Assembly: GCF_001307805.1 (NCBI RefSeq)
Contig: NZ_CP013862.1
Span: 868,001 to 932,000 of the forward strand
Direction: 5' to 3'
Length of the DNA: 64,000 nucleotides
Origin: Lentibacillus amyloliquefaciens
GTDB taxonomy: Bacteria; Bacillota; Bacilli; Bacillales; Amphibacillaceae
Below are positions 27,037 to 36,591 of the stretch, piece by piece. A program made the position numbers and the translations under genes. The notes under the pieces were generated by a model. It had not been told where the DNA came from, did no database searches, and saw only the letters and a program-made list of their open reading frames with translations. The stretch's first letter is position 1. Each line of letters opens with the position of its first letter.

Positions 27037-27993
27037 TCAGACTGCGATCGGTGCTTTAATTGATGGATGCGGATTATATCCAATTAATTCAAAATCAGAC
27101 AGTTCGAAGTCGAAAATTGATTCTTTTTCCCGATTGATTTTCAGAGCCGGAAACGGTCTGGTTTGACGTCCAAGCTGCGTTTTCACTTGTTCAACATGAT
27201 TTGTATATATGTGTGCATCACCTAATGTATGGACAAATTCCCCTGCTTCAAGGCCGCATTCGTGAGCGATAATATGAGTCAGCAGTGCATAACTGGCAAT
27301 ATTAAAAGGCACGCCTATAAACATGTCGGCGCTGCGCTGATATAACTGGCATGATAATTTTCCATCTGCCACATAAAACTGAAACAGTGTATGACAAGGC
27401 GGCAGCGCCATGTTTGGCACGTCTTCAGGGTTCCAGGCTGACACAATATGCCGTCTGGAATCTGGGTTGTTTCGAATTAAATCAATAACGTCTTTCAATT
27501 GATCGATGGTTTCATTTTGCGATGTTTTCCAATCGCGCCATTGTTTACCATACACATTGCCCAGATCTCCAAACTTTTCTGCGAAGACATGATCATTCAA
27601 AATATTCTCTTTGAAAATATTCATTTGTTCCTGATAAAGCAAATTAAACTCATAATCCTGCTGACTGCGAATTCCGAAATCAGTCATATCAGGGCCTTCA
27701 TAGTCGTCACTGTCAACCCAGTTTTTAAAAGCCCATTCATTCCAGATATTGTTATTGTTCTGCAGCAGATACTGAATATTAGTATCCCCTTTTATAAACC
27801 AGAGCAGTTCACTGACAATCAGCCGAAATGGTATTTTTTTAGTGGTCAGAAGCGGAAAACCTTCGCTGAGATCAAACCGCATTTGATGACCGAACACAGA
27901 ATAAGTGCCTGTATTGGTTCGGTCGTGTTTTTTTGTGCCGTTTTTAAGTATGTATTTGGATAAGTCTAAATAACCTTGTTCACCTGTCAGCAT
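27037..27993 (-). CDS. thyA: Thymidylate synthase ThyA, long form
   Basis: Methylates dUMP to dTMP with methylene-tetrahydrofolate. It is 318 residues, the longer Staphylococcus/Lactobacillus type with an insertion near 85-140. The catalytic cysteine is in [12 protein letters not shown] near residue 198. [19 protein letters not shown] and the C-terminal [10 protein letters not shown] are standard. ATG 27993 follows CGAGGTGAG by 4-5 bases; GTG 28002 is less likely. Operon thyA-dfrA-mobA. Confidence 0.95.
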   Translation of the reverse strand: MLTGEQGYLDLSKYILKNGTKKHDRTNTGTYSVFGHQMRFDLSEGFPLLTTKKIPFRLIVSELLWFIKGDTNIQYLLQNNNNIWNEWAFKNWVDSDDYEGPDMTDFGIRSQQDYEFNLLYQEQMNIFKENILNDHVFAEKFGDLGNVYGKQWRDWKTSQNETIDQLKDVIDLIRNNPDSRRHIVSAWNPEDVPNMALPPCHTLFQFYVADGKLSCQLYQRSADMFIGVPFNIASYALLTHIIAHECGLEAGEFVHTLGDAHIYTNHVEQVKTQLGRQTRPFPALKINREKESIFDFELSDFELIGYNPHPSIKAPIAV

Positions 27994-28143
27994 TATTCTC
28001 ACCTCGTATTTCTATCATAATATAATTCAGTTATGACAGCAATTTATTTTTTGTAACATAATCTTAACTGCAAGCTGGCACATAACCATCGATTATACGA
28101 CATAAATCTTTATAAGCACTTACACATGAAAGGGGATCATTGC

Positions 28144-29163
28144 ATGCTGAATGGTTCGATTGAACATGCGGTGAAACAGTCTGTCTTGTATACCTGTGTG
28201 TTAAGCCAGCCGTTTGTTTTTGCAGAAGCATACCCTGCACTTCAAAACAATCAATTGCTTGCAGAAGAGCAATTACAATACGGACACCATGTTGAAACAG
28301 TCCGAATTCTGCAGCAGAAATTGAATAAATTATCGTTTTTTGATGATGATATTGATGGCAATTATGGTCTTCTGACCGAACATGCACTGAAGAAATTTCA
28401 AGCAGAGAATGATCTGAAAATTACAGGGCAAGCAGATTTAAAGTCTTTGAATGTCATGATTGATGAGGAGATGCAGCAGAATATAGAAGATTTGGATGAC
28501 ATGTCCGGTTCGATCTATCCGGGTATGGAAAAGTCTGATGTTAAAATCATTCAGCGCGTACTTGATTACTTTGGTTATTATAAGGGTGAAATCGATGGAC
28601 TGTATGGACCGCTGACGCAGCGTGCACTTGAAGAAGCTGAAGATGAATATGACATGGAATTGATTGATGATGAAGCTTTAAAGGCCCTGTATGAACAGAA
28701 TCGACCCATGCAGAAAAATAATAAAGAAGCTGCAAATCAGAATCCGGGGCGTTCAACAAAAAAGGATTCTTCACATGAACCCGGCCAGGCTGAGGTTACA
28801 ACGTCCAACCATGCAAAGGCAATTGATGCTGCCCGAGCACAGATAGGGACGCCTTATGTCTGGGGAGGCGATTCGCCGGGAGGTTTCGATTGCAGCGGAT
28901 TCATTCAATACATTTTTAAAGCAGATGGCATTTCTCTTCCACGAACAGTAAGTGACACATGGAATTACACAACTCAAGTTGGCAGCCCTTCCGTCGGTGA
29001 TCTCGTCTTTTTTGAAACTTATAAACCCGGCCCGTCGCACATGGGAATTTATATTGGGGACGGGAAATTCATTCATGCCAGCGAATCCAGTGGTGTGGAA
29101 ACAAGCAAATTGTCTCAATCATACTGGAAAAACCGGTATCTTGGAGCAGGAAGAGTGCAATAA
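28144..29163 (+). CDS. Secreted NlpC/P60 endopeptidase with two peptidoglycan-binding domains
   Basis: Predicted cell-wall DL-endopeptidase. A signal-like N-terminus (residues about 1-30, hydrophobic run then FVFAEA) is followed by two PG_binding_1 repeats (about 40-95 and 115-175, each with a DGxYGxLT core), a Lys/Asn/Gln-rich linker (180-215), and an NlpC/P60 domain. The catalytic Cys is in FDCSGFIQY near 245 and the His in PSHMGIYIG near 297. ATG 28144 follows AAAGGGG by 7 bases. 339 residues. Divergent from thyA. Confidence 0.88.
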   Translation: MLNGSIEHAVKQSVLYTCVLSQPFVFAEAYPALQNNQLLAEEQLQYGHHVETVRILQQKLNKLSFFDDDIDGNYGLLTEHALKKFQAENDLKITGQADLKSLNVMIDEEMQQNIEDLDDMSGSIYPGMEKSDVKIIQRVLDYFGYYKGEIDGLYGPLTQRALEEAEDEYDMELIDDEALKALYEQNRPMQKNNKEAANQNPGRSTKKDSSHEPGQAEVTTSNHAKAIDAARAQIGTPYVWGGDSPGGFDCSGFIQYIFKADGISLPRTVSDTWNYTTQVGSPSVGDLVFFETYKPGPSHMGIYIGDGKFIHASESSGVETSKLSQSYWKNRYLGAGRVQ

Positions 29164-29190
29164 CCTGAAAAGCAAGTTTGAAGCGTTGAA

Positions 29191-29230
29191 AGATCGGGCA
29201 GACTTGCTTCATTTCTGCCCGATAATTTTA
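29191..29230 (+). terminator. Terminator between convergent genes
   Basis: Stem ATCGGGCAG (29193-29201) / CTGCCCGAT (29215-29223) followed by AATTTTA, after the NlpC/P60 gene and next to the end of the HD hydrolase gene. Confidence 0.7.
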
Positions 29231-29233
29231 AGA

Positions 29234-29833
29234 TCATTGCCATTCCCTGAAGAATTGCTGTAAGTACGTTTCCATAAACTGGTGGCGCTGATTAGCTATT
29301 TGTTTAGCTGCCGCGGTATTCATTGAATCGTTTAAATGCAGCAATTTAGCATAAAAATGCTGAACAGATGTTTCGTCACGTTTGTCCGCATGATCATGCC
29401 AAAGTAATTGCCCTTTTGCAGCCCCGAAAGCAAATGTCCGGGCAATTCCGACGGCACCAATGGCATCCAGCCTGTCTGCATCCTGCACGATTTTTCCTTC
29501 GATATTTGCAGGTGTCTTCCCTTTACTGAATGATATATCTTCAACAGTTTTGCGGATAGTACTGATTTCATCTGCAGTGCAATCAATGGATTGTAAAAAA
29601 TTATCCAGCTCCTTTAAGGCATGTGCACGATTGGAAAACAACTTTCTGTCACCAATATCATGAACCCATCCGGCAGCCTCGCAAATAAAATGATCTGCTT
29701 GTTCCATGACGGCTAAATGCTTTGCCATAAAAGCGACACGTTTCATATGGAAAAAATCGTGTCCTGTTGCGTCATCATTAAAAACAGTATAGATATAATC
29801 CTTGATTGCATTTAGTTTATGGACTGTGTTCAT
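29234..29833 (-). CDS. ypgQ: HD-domain phosphohydrolase, YpgQ type
   Basis: 199-residue HD superfamily metal-dependent hydrolase, related to B. subtilis YpgQ, recorded as a pyrophosphohydrolase of nucleotides. His-Asp ligands: GHDFFHMKRV near residue 24-33, WVHDIGD near 52-58 and IVQDADRLDAIGA near 114. Its ATG overlaps the fhs stop (TAATG), so it is cotranslated with fhs. The link to one-carbon metabolism is unclear. Confidence 0.85.
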   Translation of the reverse strand: MNTVHKLNAIKDYIYTVFNDDATGHDFFHMKRVAFMAKHLAVMEQADHFICEAAGWVHDIGDRKLFSNRAHALKELDNFLQSIDCTADEISTIRKTVEDISFSKGKTPANIEGKIVQDADRLDAIGAVGIARTFAFGAAKGQLLWHDHADKRDETSVQHFYAKLLHLNDSMNTAAAKQIANQRHQFMETYLQQFFREWQ

Positions 29834-31503
29834 TAAAATAATCCGAGCGCCTTTCCGTTTTCATCTACATCCATATTAAGCGCGGCCGGTTTTGCCGGCA
29901 AGCCCGGCATCGTCATCATATTACCCGTTAACACAACGATGAATCCTGCCCCTATTGAAGGACGCAATTCTCTGATTTTGACGTTGAAATTTTTAGGTCT
30001 TCCCAATAAAGACGGATCATCAGACAATGAGTATTGCGACTTTGCCATACATACCGGAAGCTTACCCCACCCTTCTTGTTCGTAGAAGGCAAGTTGTTTT
30101 TTGGCTTTTTCAGATAAGTCAATATCATCAGCACCGTATACAGCTTGGGCTATTTTCCTGATTTTTGTTTCAAGCGGATCATTTAAATCATATATATAGT
30201 TGAAATTTTGGGAAGGCGCATCAGTTTTTTCAACAATTTTTTCAGCAAGTTCCATGCCGCCTTCACCACCGTTTGCGTGTACGTCTGTTAAAGCCACATC
30301 AGTATTTCTCGACTCACACCATGACGTAATGTATTCAATTTCTGCAGCCGAATCGGATGGGAATTTATTGATGGCGACTACGTATGGCAGCCCAAATGAT
30401 TCAATTGTTTCCATGTGTTTCGCCAGGTTTTCGATACCTTTTTCCAGTGCCCCAATATTTTCAGTGGTCAGGTTATCACGATTAACACCGCCATGCATCT
30501 TTATAGCACGTACAGTTGCCACGATAACAACAGCATCTGTATTAAATTCACCAGCACGGGATTTGATATCCAGAAACTTCTCAGCACCAAGATCTGCTCC
30601 AAAACCTGCTTCTGTGACGACGTAATCGCTTAGTTTGGCAGCGGTCTTTGTCGCCATAATGCTATTGCATCCGTGGGCAATATTGGCAAACGGACCGCCA
30701 TGAATGACAGCAGGTGTATTTTCAGTCGTCTGGACCAAGTTAGGCTTAATGGCCTCTTTTAATAAGAGTGTCAATGCTCCCTCCACATTTAGATCTCCTG
30801 CAGTGACGGGGGCTTCATCGTATGTATAACCGATTACAATCTCGGCAATCCTCGCTTTTAAATCCTCCAAACTTGTTGCAAGGCATAAAATTGCCATTAT
30901 TTCAGAAGCGACGGTTATATTAAACCCATCTTCCCTGGGTACGCCGCGTGACGGTCCGCCAAGTCCAACGACGATTTGCCTTAATGCCCGGTCGTTCATA
31001 TCCATAACTCGTTTCCATTCAATACGACGAGGATCAATGTTCAGTGAGTTCCCTCTGTGTATATGATTATCAATCATAGCTGACAACGCATTATTGGCAG
31101 TCGTAATTGCGTGCAAGTCTCCCGTGAAATGAAGGTTAATATCTTCCATTGGCAACACTTGCGAATATCCTCCGCCGGCTGCTCCGCCTTTTATCCCCAT
31201 GACAGGGCCTAAGGATGGTTCTCGCAAAGCAATCATCGCTTTCTTGCCGAACTTCTCCATTGCCTGACCCAATCCTACTGTCACTGTCGATTTACCTTCT
31301 CCTGCCGGTGTTGGATTGATCGAAGTAACTAAAATGACTTTACCGTTTGGTTGATCGTTTAATTTATTATGCAATGTTTTCGAAAGTTTGGCTTTGGTGT
31401 GTCCATAAGGTTCCCAGTCTTCACGTTCCAGACCAAGCTTTCCCGCGATCTCTTCAATTGGTTTTAAATCGGTCTCTTGCGCAATTTCAATATCTGATTT
31501 CAT
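29833..31503 (-). CDS. fhs: Formate-tetrahydrofolate ligase
   Basis: ATP-dependent synthesis of 10-formyl-THF from formate. It is 556 residues, the family length. The P-loop-like [14 protein letters not shown] lies near residues 67-80, and [22 protein letters not shown] near 93-115 in full family form. Further conserved [19 protein letters not shown] near the end. AGAGGGG upstream of ATG 31503. Coupled to the HD hydrolase downstream. Confidence 0.96.
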   Translation of the reverse strand: MKSDIEIAQETDLKPIEEIAGKLGLEREDWEPYGHTKAKLSKTLHNKLNDQPNGKVILVTSINPTPAGEGKSTVTVGLGQAMEKFGKKAMIALREPSLGPVMGIKGGAAGGGYSQVLPMEDINLHFTGDLHAITTANNALSAMIDNHIHRGNSLNIDPRRIEWKRVMDMNDRALRQIVVGLGGPSRGVPREDGFNITVASEIMAILCLATSLEDLKARIAEIVIGYTYDEAPVTAGDLNVEGALTLLLKEAIKPNLVQTTENTPAVIHGGPFANIAHGCNSIMATKTAAKLSDYVVTEAGFGADLGAEKFLDIKSRAGEFNTDAVVIVATVRAIKMHGGVNRDNLTTENIGALEKGIENLAKHMETIESFGLPYVVAINKFPSDSAAEIEYITSWCESRNTDVALTDVHANGGEGGMELAEKIVEKTDAPSQNFNYIYDLNDPLETKIRKIAQAVYGADDIDLSEKAKKQLAFYEQEGWGKLPVCMAKSQYSLSDDPSLLGRPKNFNVKIRELRPSIGAGFIVVLTGNMMTMPGLPAKPAALNMDVDENGKALGLF

Positions 31504-31657
31504 TCCACGCCGCCCCTCTCCAGATCAATTTAATGTCAGTATAACGTATTTGCTTTATTTTTTATACACTTTTCTAACAATTACTCAACCGCTTTCACAC
31601 TTTGTCAAGCACCTGTTTAAATAATTGCGGAAAAATAAATTATACATAAGCATTTTC

Positions 31658-31693
31658 TTGACTGAAGCCTAAAAATAAGCTATATTAGATTCA
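31658..31693 (+). promoter_or_regulatory. Sigma-A promoter and long leader of the cold-shock gene
   Basis: TTGACT (31658-31663), 17-bp spacer, TATATT (31681-31686), so the start is near 31693. The leader to the ATG is about 158 bases, typical of cold-shock genes whose mRNA refolds with temperature. The 31504-31850 interval has no other gene. Confidence 0.8.
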
Positions 31694-31850
31694 AGCAAAG
31701 AAGATGTATGGAATCATTAATGACAAGCGGCTTCTGTGGAAGTGGATGCAATAGTGATCCAGCATTTCTTCAGGAAGCTGCTTTTTAATTCTGTTTGTCT
31801 GCTTTGTATTAACACGTTTTACGTGAAAGTTTTTAGGAGGATTATTTACA

Positions 31851-32051
31851 ATGGAAAACGGCGTAGTAAAATGGTTTAATGCGGAAAAAGGCTATGGCTT
31901 CATTCAGGTAGAAGAAGGAAATGACGTATTCGTTCATTATTCAGCTATCCAGGAAGAAGGCTTCAAAACACTTGAAGAAGGACAAAACGTAACATTTGAT
32001 ATTGTGGAAGGCGATCGCGGTCCACAAGCAGCAAATGTTGTAAAACAATAA
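31851..32051 (+). CDS. csp: Cold-shock protein (CspB/CspD type)
   Basis: 66-residue single cold-shock domain, an RNA chaperone. RNP1 is KGYGFIQV (about 13-20) and RNP2 is VFVHYSAI (about 26-33). The start motif [14 protein letters not shown] is family-typical. AGGAGG lies 10 bases before ATG 31851. Monocistronic, with a strong terminator behind it. Confidence 0.96.
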   Translation: MENGVVKWFNAEKGYGFIQVEEGNDVFVHYSAIQEEGFKTLEEGQNVTFDIVEGDRGPQAANVVKQ

Positions 32052-32069
32052 ACGGTATAAACCTTAAAT

Positions 32070-32104
32070 ATAAAGCGGCAATCATTTCGATTGCCGCTTT
32101 TGTT
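32070..32104 (+). terminator. Terminator after csp
   Basis: 12-bp stem AAAGCGGCAATC (32072-32083) / GATTGCCGCTTT (32089-32100) followed by TTGTTG. Confidence 0.9.
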
Positions 32105-32182
32105 GTAACGTCAGAAAGTATAGATTATGGTCGAATTTCGGCACTCACTATAAGACGAGGCTAGTCTTTAGTTTTTCTAAAG

Positions 32183-32211
32183 TTGCCTTTCGGTACACAT
32201 CAGCGTATAAT
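32183..32211 (+). promoter_or_regulatory. Sigma-A promoter of the preQ1-regulated transporter gene
   Basis: TTGCCT (32183-32188), 17-bp spacer, perfect TATAAT (32206-32211). The predicted start near 32218 lies just before the riboswitch stem. Confidence 0.8.
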
Positions 32212-32221
32212 GATATTTTGT

Positions 32222-32261
32222 TCGCGGTTCGCAAACTCCCGCGTTATCAAAACTAAGGAGG
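32222..32261 (+). promoter_or_regulatory. preQ1-I riboswitch, translational type
   Basis: Stem CGCGG (32223-32227) / CCGCG (32239-32243) encloses the loop TTCGCAAACTC. It is followed by the A-rich tail TTATCAAAACTAAGGAGG, whose AACTAA pairs into the loop in the H-type pseudoknot. The tail runs straight into the AGGAGG ribosome site, so ligand binding would hide it. It precedes a YhhQ-type queuosine precursor transporter, the expected target. Confidence 0.82.
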
Positions 32262-32269
32262 AATCCAAA

Positions 32270-32947
32270 ATGCCGAACGAAGTGATCTGGATTTTGTTTG
32301 CACTTGTTAATTTTACATTGCTCTTGATTTTTTACCGTTTGTTTGGACGAACGGGCCTGTTTGTCTGGATTGGTATGGCTACTGTTGTGGCTAATATTCA
32401 AGTGTTGAAAACAGTAGAATTATTTGGGTTGACTGCAACATTGGGAAATATCCTTTATGGGACAGCCTTTCTGGCAACAGACATCATTAATGAGAAATAC
32501 GGGAAGGAAGATGCTAAGAAAGCTGTATGGGCCGGTTTTTCAACCTTGATTGCCATGATTATTATGATGCAGATTGCACTTCAGTTCCAGCCAGGACCTG
32601 ATGATATAGCACACGGAGCGCTTTCAACACTTTTTGAGGTAATTCCTAAAGTTGCATTAGGCAGTCTGGCTGCGTATATTGTCAGTCAATATTTTGACGT
32701 ATGGATTTATAACAAATTACGCAAATTATTCCCTTCTGATAAATTTTTGTGGGTACGCAATAATGGCAGTACAGCGATCAGTCAACTGTTGGATTCTGCG
32801 GTCTTTTGCAGTATAGCCTTTTTTGGTAACTATCCATTTCCCATCTGGCTGGAAATTTTCATGACAACCTATCTGATCAAATTTATTGTTGCTATTATTG
32901 ATACACCATTTATGTATATGGCCAAAAACATGAAAAAGAGAGGATAG
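32270..32947 (+). CDS. ypdP: Queuosine precursor transporter (YhhQ/YpdP family)
   Basis: 225-residue membrane protein with about six transmembrane helices, taking up the preQ0/preQ1 precursors of queuosine. Family stretch: TATLGNILYGTAFLATDIINEKYGKEDAKKA split across residues about 46-76, with the conserved acidic DIINEKYG; later GSTAISQLLDSAVF. ATG 32270 lies 8 bases after AAGGAGG, inside the riboswitch context; the longer frame from 32183 overlaps the promoter and is rejected. Homologue of B. subtilis YpdP. Confidence 0.9.
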   Translation: MPNEVIWILFALVNFTLLLIFYRLFGRTGLFVWIGMATVVANIQVLKTVELFGLTATLGNILYGTAFLATDIINEKYGKEDAKKAVWAGFSTLIAMIIMMQIALQFQPGPDDIAHGALSTLFEVIPKVALGSLAAYIVSQYFDVWIYNKLRKLFPSDKFLWVRNNGSTAISQLLDSAVFCSIAFFGNYPFPIWLEIFMTTYLIKFIVAIIDTPFMYMAKNMKKRG

Positions 32948-32966
32948 CCGGGCTATCCTCTCTTAT
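32936..32966. terminator. Bidirectional terminator
   Basis: Stem AGAGAGGATAGC / GCTATCCTCTCT around 32936-32964, overlapping the stop of ypdP and followed by TTATG. It separates it from the convergent ypbQ. Confidence 0.8.
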
Positions 32967-33472
32967 GTTGGCTTTGTTAAAGCTTTTTCTTCCTCCGGTA
33001 TTCTGACCCTTAATAAGAGAAGATGAAGTATCGGGTACAATATTGCTGTCATGACAGCTCCGACAAAGAGTGGTATAACGAATAATTCAGCAGCCACAAT
33101 GATGTAATTTGGATGTTTGACATACTTGTACGGTCCTTTTTTTAGATGTATGACACCAGGCAGTACGATTACTTTAGTATTCCAGAATCTGCCTAATGAT
33201 TGAATGCACCAGAACCGGCCTGCTTGAGCAGTTAAAAAAATAAATAGCAGCACATAATTGATACTGAAAACTTCATTATTAATAACTGAAGTTTCTACAA
33301 TAATCGATCCGAAAAAGCACACATGAAGCAAGACAAACCATTTATAATGCTGCCTGCCTTTTTCAATGCCTCCTCTGCTTTTCATCCATTTTTCATTATT
33401 TTTGGCAATCTTTAATTCCACAAGACGCTGCATGATAACTCCCGCAATAAATAACCACATCCATACCGTCAC
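32963..33472 (-). CDS. bpsB: Isoprenylcysteine methyltransferase-family membrane protein (BpsB/YpbQ)
   Basis: 169-residue integral membrane methyltransferase with about four hydrophobic helices. The ICMT-like C-terminal signature is GPYKYVKHPNY near residue 110-120, followed by the EEEKAL end. In B. subtilis BpsB methylates alkylpyrones made by the type III polyketide synthase BpsA. Its ATG overlaps the bpsA stop (ATGA), so they are coupled, the same pair as in B. subtilis. Confidence 0.88.
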   Translation of the reverse strand: MTVWMWLFIAGVIMQRLVELKIAKNNEKWMKSRGGIEKGRQHYKWFVLLHVCFFGSIIVETSVINNEVFSINYVLLFIFLTAQAGRFWCIQSLGRFWNTKVIVLPGVIHLKKGPYKYVKHPNYIIVAAELFVIPLFVGAVMTAILYPILHLLLLRVRIPEEEKALTKPT

Positions 33473-34557
33473 GTTTCATACCACTCCAATAATAATAATT
33501 CCGAACTGAATCCAGGCCCCAATGCTGATAAGATGCTTAATTGCCTTTCATTCACTCCGGAAAGCATCCACTGGTTCAGAACATATAAAACAGTCGCCGA
33601 CGACATATTTCCATGATTGCGGAGAACTTCATAGGAATATTTGAATTTGTCGCTGGAAGCTTGTGTGACCTCCTCCATTGCTTCCAATACTTTTTTGCCG
33701 CCAGGGTGTGCAATGAAGGAATGGATGTGTGACTGACCGGCTTTTATATCATGTAAAAACTGATCAATGTGATCACGCCAAAATGATCGTACCAATGCTG
33801 GTATGCGTTTGGAAAAGATAACTTCAAGTCCCCTGTTTGTAACATTCCATCCCATCACACTATGACTGTTTTTCATAGTGGCGGAACCTGTATGTGTGAT
33901 TCTTGGTTTAGTACGATGGTTGTATGGTAAATAATTCGAATCCTCCCCCATCACTAATGCTGCGCCAACGCCATCTCCAAATAAAGCAGTTCCAACAAGG
34001 TTGCTTTTCTGAATATCTTCTTTTTGAAATGTAAGGCTGCACAATTCGCAGCATATCAGAAGCACATTTTTATCAGGGTTTGCTTTGATCCAATCGAATG
34101 CACGTGATAAACCAATGGCACCGCCTGCACAGCCAAGTCCCCAAAGCGGCATTCGAGCTACATTCTCTCTAAAAGGGCGTTCACTCATAATGAATGTCTC
34201 TAATGATGGTGTTGCTATCCCTGTACTGGAAACGAATATGATCATATCAATGGCTTCATATGGAACTGGCTTTGTCAAAAATTGTTCATTCATTAAACAA
34301 GCATCAATCGCTTGTAACGATTGTTTTAGAGCAAACTGATGATAAAGGTCATTCTTTTCTTGGAAAGTGTGGGTTTTCCTGAACCAGTTTGCATCTACAA
34401 CAAATTGTCGTTTATTGACTTGGGCATGGCTAAAGACCGGCATTAGCCTTTCAATCATTCTCGATTCACTGCTTCTGAATATTTCTTTAACCAAAGACTG
34501 GATCTCTGTCTGTGTTATTTCATTTGGCGGGACTCCTAAACCGATTGAACTGATCAA
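33469..34557 (-). CDS. bpsA: Type III polyketide synthase (alkylpyrone synthase BpsA)
   Basis: Chalcone/stilbene synthase-fold enzyme that extends fatty acyl-CoA with malonyl-CoA to triketide and tetraketide pyrones. It is 362 residues; the catalytic Cys is in WGLGCAGGA near 140-148, the His in IAHPGGKKVLE near 283, and the Asn in RNHGNMSSAT near 316. The start is TTG 34557 with AGAGGGGGAAG just upstream; no in-frame ATG exists nearby. The products may modify membranes or be precursors of quinone-like lipids. Confidence 0.92.
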   Translation of the reverse strand: MISSIGLGVPPNEITQTEIQSLVKEIFRSSESRMIERLMPVFSHAQVNKRQFVVDANWFRKTHTFQEKNDLYHQFALKQSLQAIDACLMNEQFLTKPVPYEAIDMIIFVSSTGIATPSLETFIMSERPFRENVARMPLWGLGCAGGAIGLSRAFDWIKANPDKNVLLICCELCSLTFQKEDIQKSNLVGTALFGDGVGAALVMGEDSNYLPYNHRTKPRITHTGSATMKNSHSVMGWNVTNRGLEVIFSKRIPALVRSFWRDHIDQFLHDIKAGQSHIHSFIAHPGGKKVLEAMEEVTQASSDKFKYSYEVLRNHGNMSSATVLYVLNQWMLSGVNERQLSILSALGPGFSSELLLLEWYET

Positions 34558-34760
34558 TTGGCTTCCCCCTCTCTTCCTGGCTGGTACTTATAATCAGGAG
34601 AATCAGAGTACTTTTATATTCTTTAGATTTCCTCGAATTTACAATTATTTTTAACAGATTGTGAATTATAAAAAGCGCATCATCAATTATGCATCATAAA
34701 GGTAAGCATCATTATTAATTCATCATATATCTATGTCATGCTATTAGGACGTTTATTATT
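34558..34760. other. AT-rich leader region of bpsA
   Basis: No gene seen. It probably holds the bpsA promoter on the minus strand. It abuts the candidate orphan RNA to the right. Confidence 0.4.
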
Positions 34761-34995
34761 GTTCGCTGGTTTGGCGTTTTTATTCTATTTATGTGGTGCG
34801 AGCGGGGATTTTCTGGGAATTGATTATTAACAGATTCTGACTGTTCACGGGGGCATATTGGGACTTGTATAAAGGGGAACAAGAACTTTCCAATCGCTGA
34901 GGGAAAAGCGGACGCAGAGTCACCGCTATTCGATTGGCCAATTGGAATGTATATTTAAAACCAGGAGTTCTCCCTGGTTTTGGTTTGGCTGTTTT
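34759..34995 (+). ncRNA. Candidate orphan structured RNA with its own promoter and terminator
   Basis: TTGTTC (34759-34764), 16-bp spacer and TATTCT (34781-34786) form a plausible sigma-A promoter. About 170 bases later comes a hairpin CCAGG / CCTGG within AAAACCAGGAGTTCTCCCTGG followed by TTTTGGTTT. Between them lies non-coding DNA with nested pairing: CCAATCG / CGATTGG closes AGCGG / CCGCT, plus AACAG / CTGTT and GTTC / GAAC. No plus-strand gene follows; the next feature is a repeat and a minus-strand gene. I cannot assign it to a known RNA family. Confidence 0.4.
34966..34992 (+). terminator. Orphan plus-strand terminator
   Basis: AAACCAGG / CCTGGTTT stem (about 34966-34988) with a 7-base loop and a T/G-rich tail. 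There is no plus-strand gene upstream, so it marks either an RNA gene or a relic. Confidence 0.65.
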
Positions 34996-35029
34996 ATAAA
35001 AGGTTGTTGCTTTTTGCCACAATACCCAC

Positions 35030-35316
35030 AAACTGCGAAGTATTTGCTATGTTGATTTCCGTTCCGGGCAGTCGCGTACCTTAGGGCAACCCTTCAGTCT
35101 CCTCGGAAGAATTTAGTTAAGCACCAAAACAATGAGATTATAAAGCGCGGCGCCAGCGGAGGAAATACTCGACGATTCCTGCGGGACGGGAGGCATAGGT
35201 GAGACCCCACAGTGCGACGAGCACGAGGAGGCTCACCAGCCGCCCTAAGGTGCGCAGCGTGTATTTCCGGAGCGGTCTCATAGCACTCAATCATTTTTAT
35301 AGTACTTCGCAGTTTA
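35030..35316. repeat. MITE-like repeat, copy A
   Basis: Perfect 13-bp terminal inverted repeats AAACTGCGAAGTA (35030-35042) and TACTTCGCAGTTT (35303-35315). The GC-rich interior contains GAGACCCCACAG, CGAGGAGGCTCA and CCCTAAGGTGCGC in the same order as copy B. No coding potential. Flanking TACATCAAC resembles copy C. Confidence 0.75.
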
Positions 35317-35375
35317 CATCAACAGCGAAGATTCCGCGCCAGAAATTTTGTACAAAGTGCCTTGGTTAATCGATT

Positions 35376-36506
35376 CTATTGTTTTCTGCCGAAGTATTGG
35401 TAATAGTTAGTTTGAATGAATCCATTGAAAAGTTTCCGTTTCTTCGTGGCCTTCTGACCGAACTTTTGTTCAAATGCATCAAATGCTGCCAGGATATAGA
35501 TACTCCAAGTGGGATGTTTTTTCATTATTTTCCCTAATTCACTATATATCTCCCCTGCTGCTTCTTTATCACCTATACGCTGGCCGTACGGCGGATTGCC
35601 GATCAGATAACCGTTCTGTTCCCTGAGCACTAAATCATTTGCTTGCATTTGTTTCCAGGATATAAGGTCACCAAGTCCAGCCTCTGTTGCATTTTCTTTT
35701 GATATTTCAATCATCCTATGGTCAATATCATACCCGGTTATATTTAATTTCTGGCTGTAGTTGGCTTTGTCCTCCACTTCTTCAAATGCTTCATCCCAAT
35801 AACGGTTTTTAATCCATTTCCAGTCTTCGGATGTGAAGTCACGATTAAAGCCCGGAGCAATATTTTGCCCGATTAATGCAGCCTCAATAGGAATTGTTCC
35901 CGATCCGCAAAATGGATCGATTAATGGATAATCAGGTTTCCAATTCGTCAACATAATTAACGCAGCAGCCAATGTTTCTTTTAATGGTGCATCACCTTGT
36001 CCAATCCGATAACCGCGTTTGTGCAGTCCTGAGCCGGAAGTATCGATCGTCAATGTTGCATCATCCTTATGAATAGCCACCTCGACTTTATACAATCCGC
36101 CGGTTTCAGGTAAATTCCCCGCAAACCCATACTTTAATTTTAACTTTTCAGCTATTGCTTTTTTAACAATAGCCTGACAGTCAGGCACGCTATGCAGAGT
36201 GGATTTTACGGATTTGCCGGATACCGGGAATTTACCCTCTTCTGTGATAAAATTTTCCCATGGCAATGCTTTTGTCGCTTCAAACAAGTCATCAAATGTT
36301 TCAGTTTTGAACCGTCCTACGTGCAACTTGACACGGTCGGCACTTCGCAGCCATAAGTTACAGCGTGGTATTGCTGAGACAGGTGCGTTAAAAATTACTT
36401 TTCCATTTTCGACATTGGCCTCATAACCAAGTTGCTTTACTTCAGATGCCACAACTGATTCCAGGCCCATAGCAGCTGTTGCAATTAATGTTATATTTTG
36501 AGACAT
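35376..36506 (-). CDS. rlmL: 23S rRNA guanine-N2 methyltransferase (RlmL/YpsC type)
   Basis: THUMP-domain methyltransferase making m2G in rRNA. It is 376 residues: THUMP region about 40-155; SAM-binding DPFCGSGTIPIEAALIG near 198-214; catalytic NPPYGQRIG near 304-312. AAAGGA upstream of ATG 36506. Homologous to B. subtilis YpsC, whose gene is likewise next to rnpB. Confidence 0.9.
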   Translation of the reverse strand: MSQNITLIATAAMGLESVVASEVKQLGYEANVENGKVIFNAPVSAIPRCNLWLRSADRVKLHVGRFKTETFDDLFEATKALPWENFITEEGKFPVSGKSVKSTLHSVPDCQAIVKKAIAEKLKLKYGFAGNLPETGGLYKVEVAIHKDDATLTIDTSGSGLHKRGYRIGQGDAPLKETLAAALIMLTNWKPDYPLIDPFCGSGTIPIEAALIGQNIAPGFNRDFTSEDWKWIKNRYWDEAFEEVEDKANYSQKLNITGYDIDHRMIEISKENATEAGLGDLISWKQMQANDLVLREQNGYLIGNPPYGQRIGDKEAAGEIYSELGKIMKKHPTWSIYILAAFDAFEQKFGQKATKKRKLFNGFIQTNYYQYFGRKQ

Positions 36507-36591
36507 GATAAATTCCTTTCGTATGTAGAGTCGAGGATTGTTTAACCTGCGATTCAGTCAGTATTAGTTTATCACAATCAAGGATATAATT

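Noticed and set aside
34900..34960. c-di-GMP-I riboswitch
   Set aside because: Only GACGCAGAG resembles the consensus; the GGCAAACC segment and GNRA-capped stem are not in place, and no gene follows.
34789..35031. 80-codon minus-strand frame
   Set aside because: No ribosome site; it lies across the orphan terminator and the folded region and matches no family.
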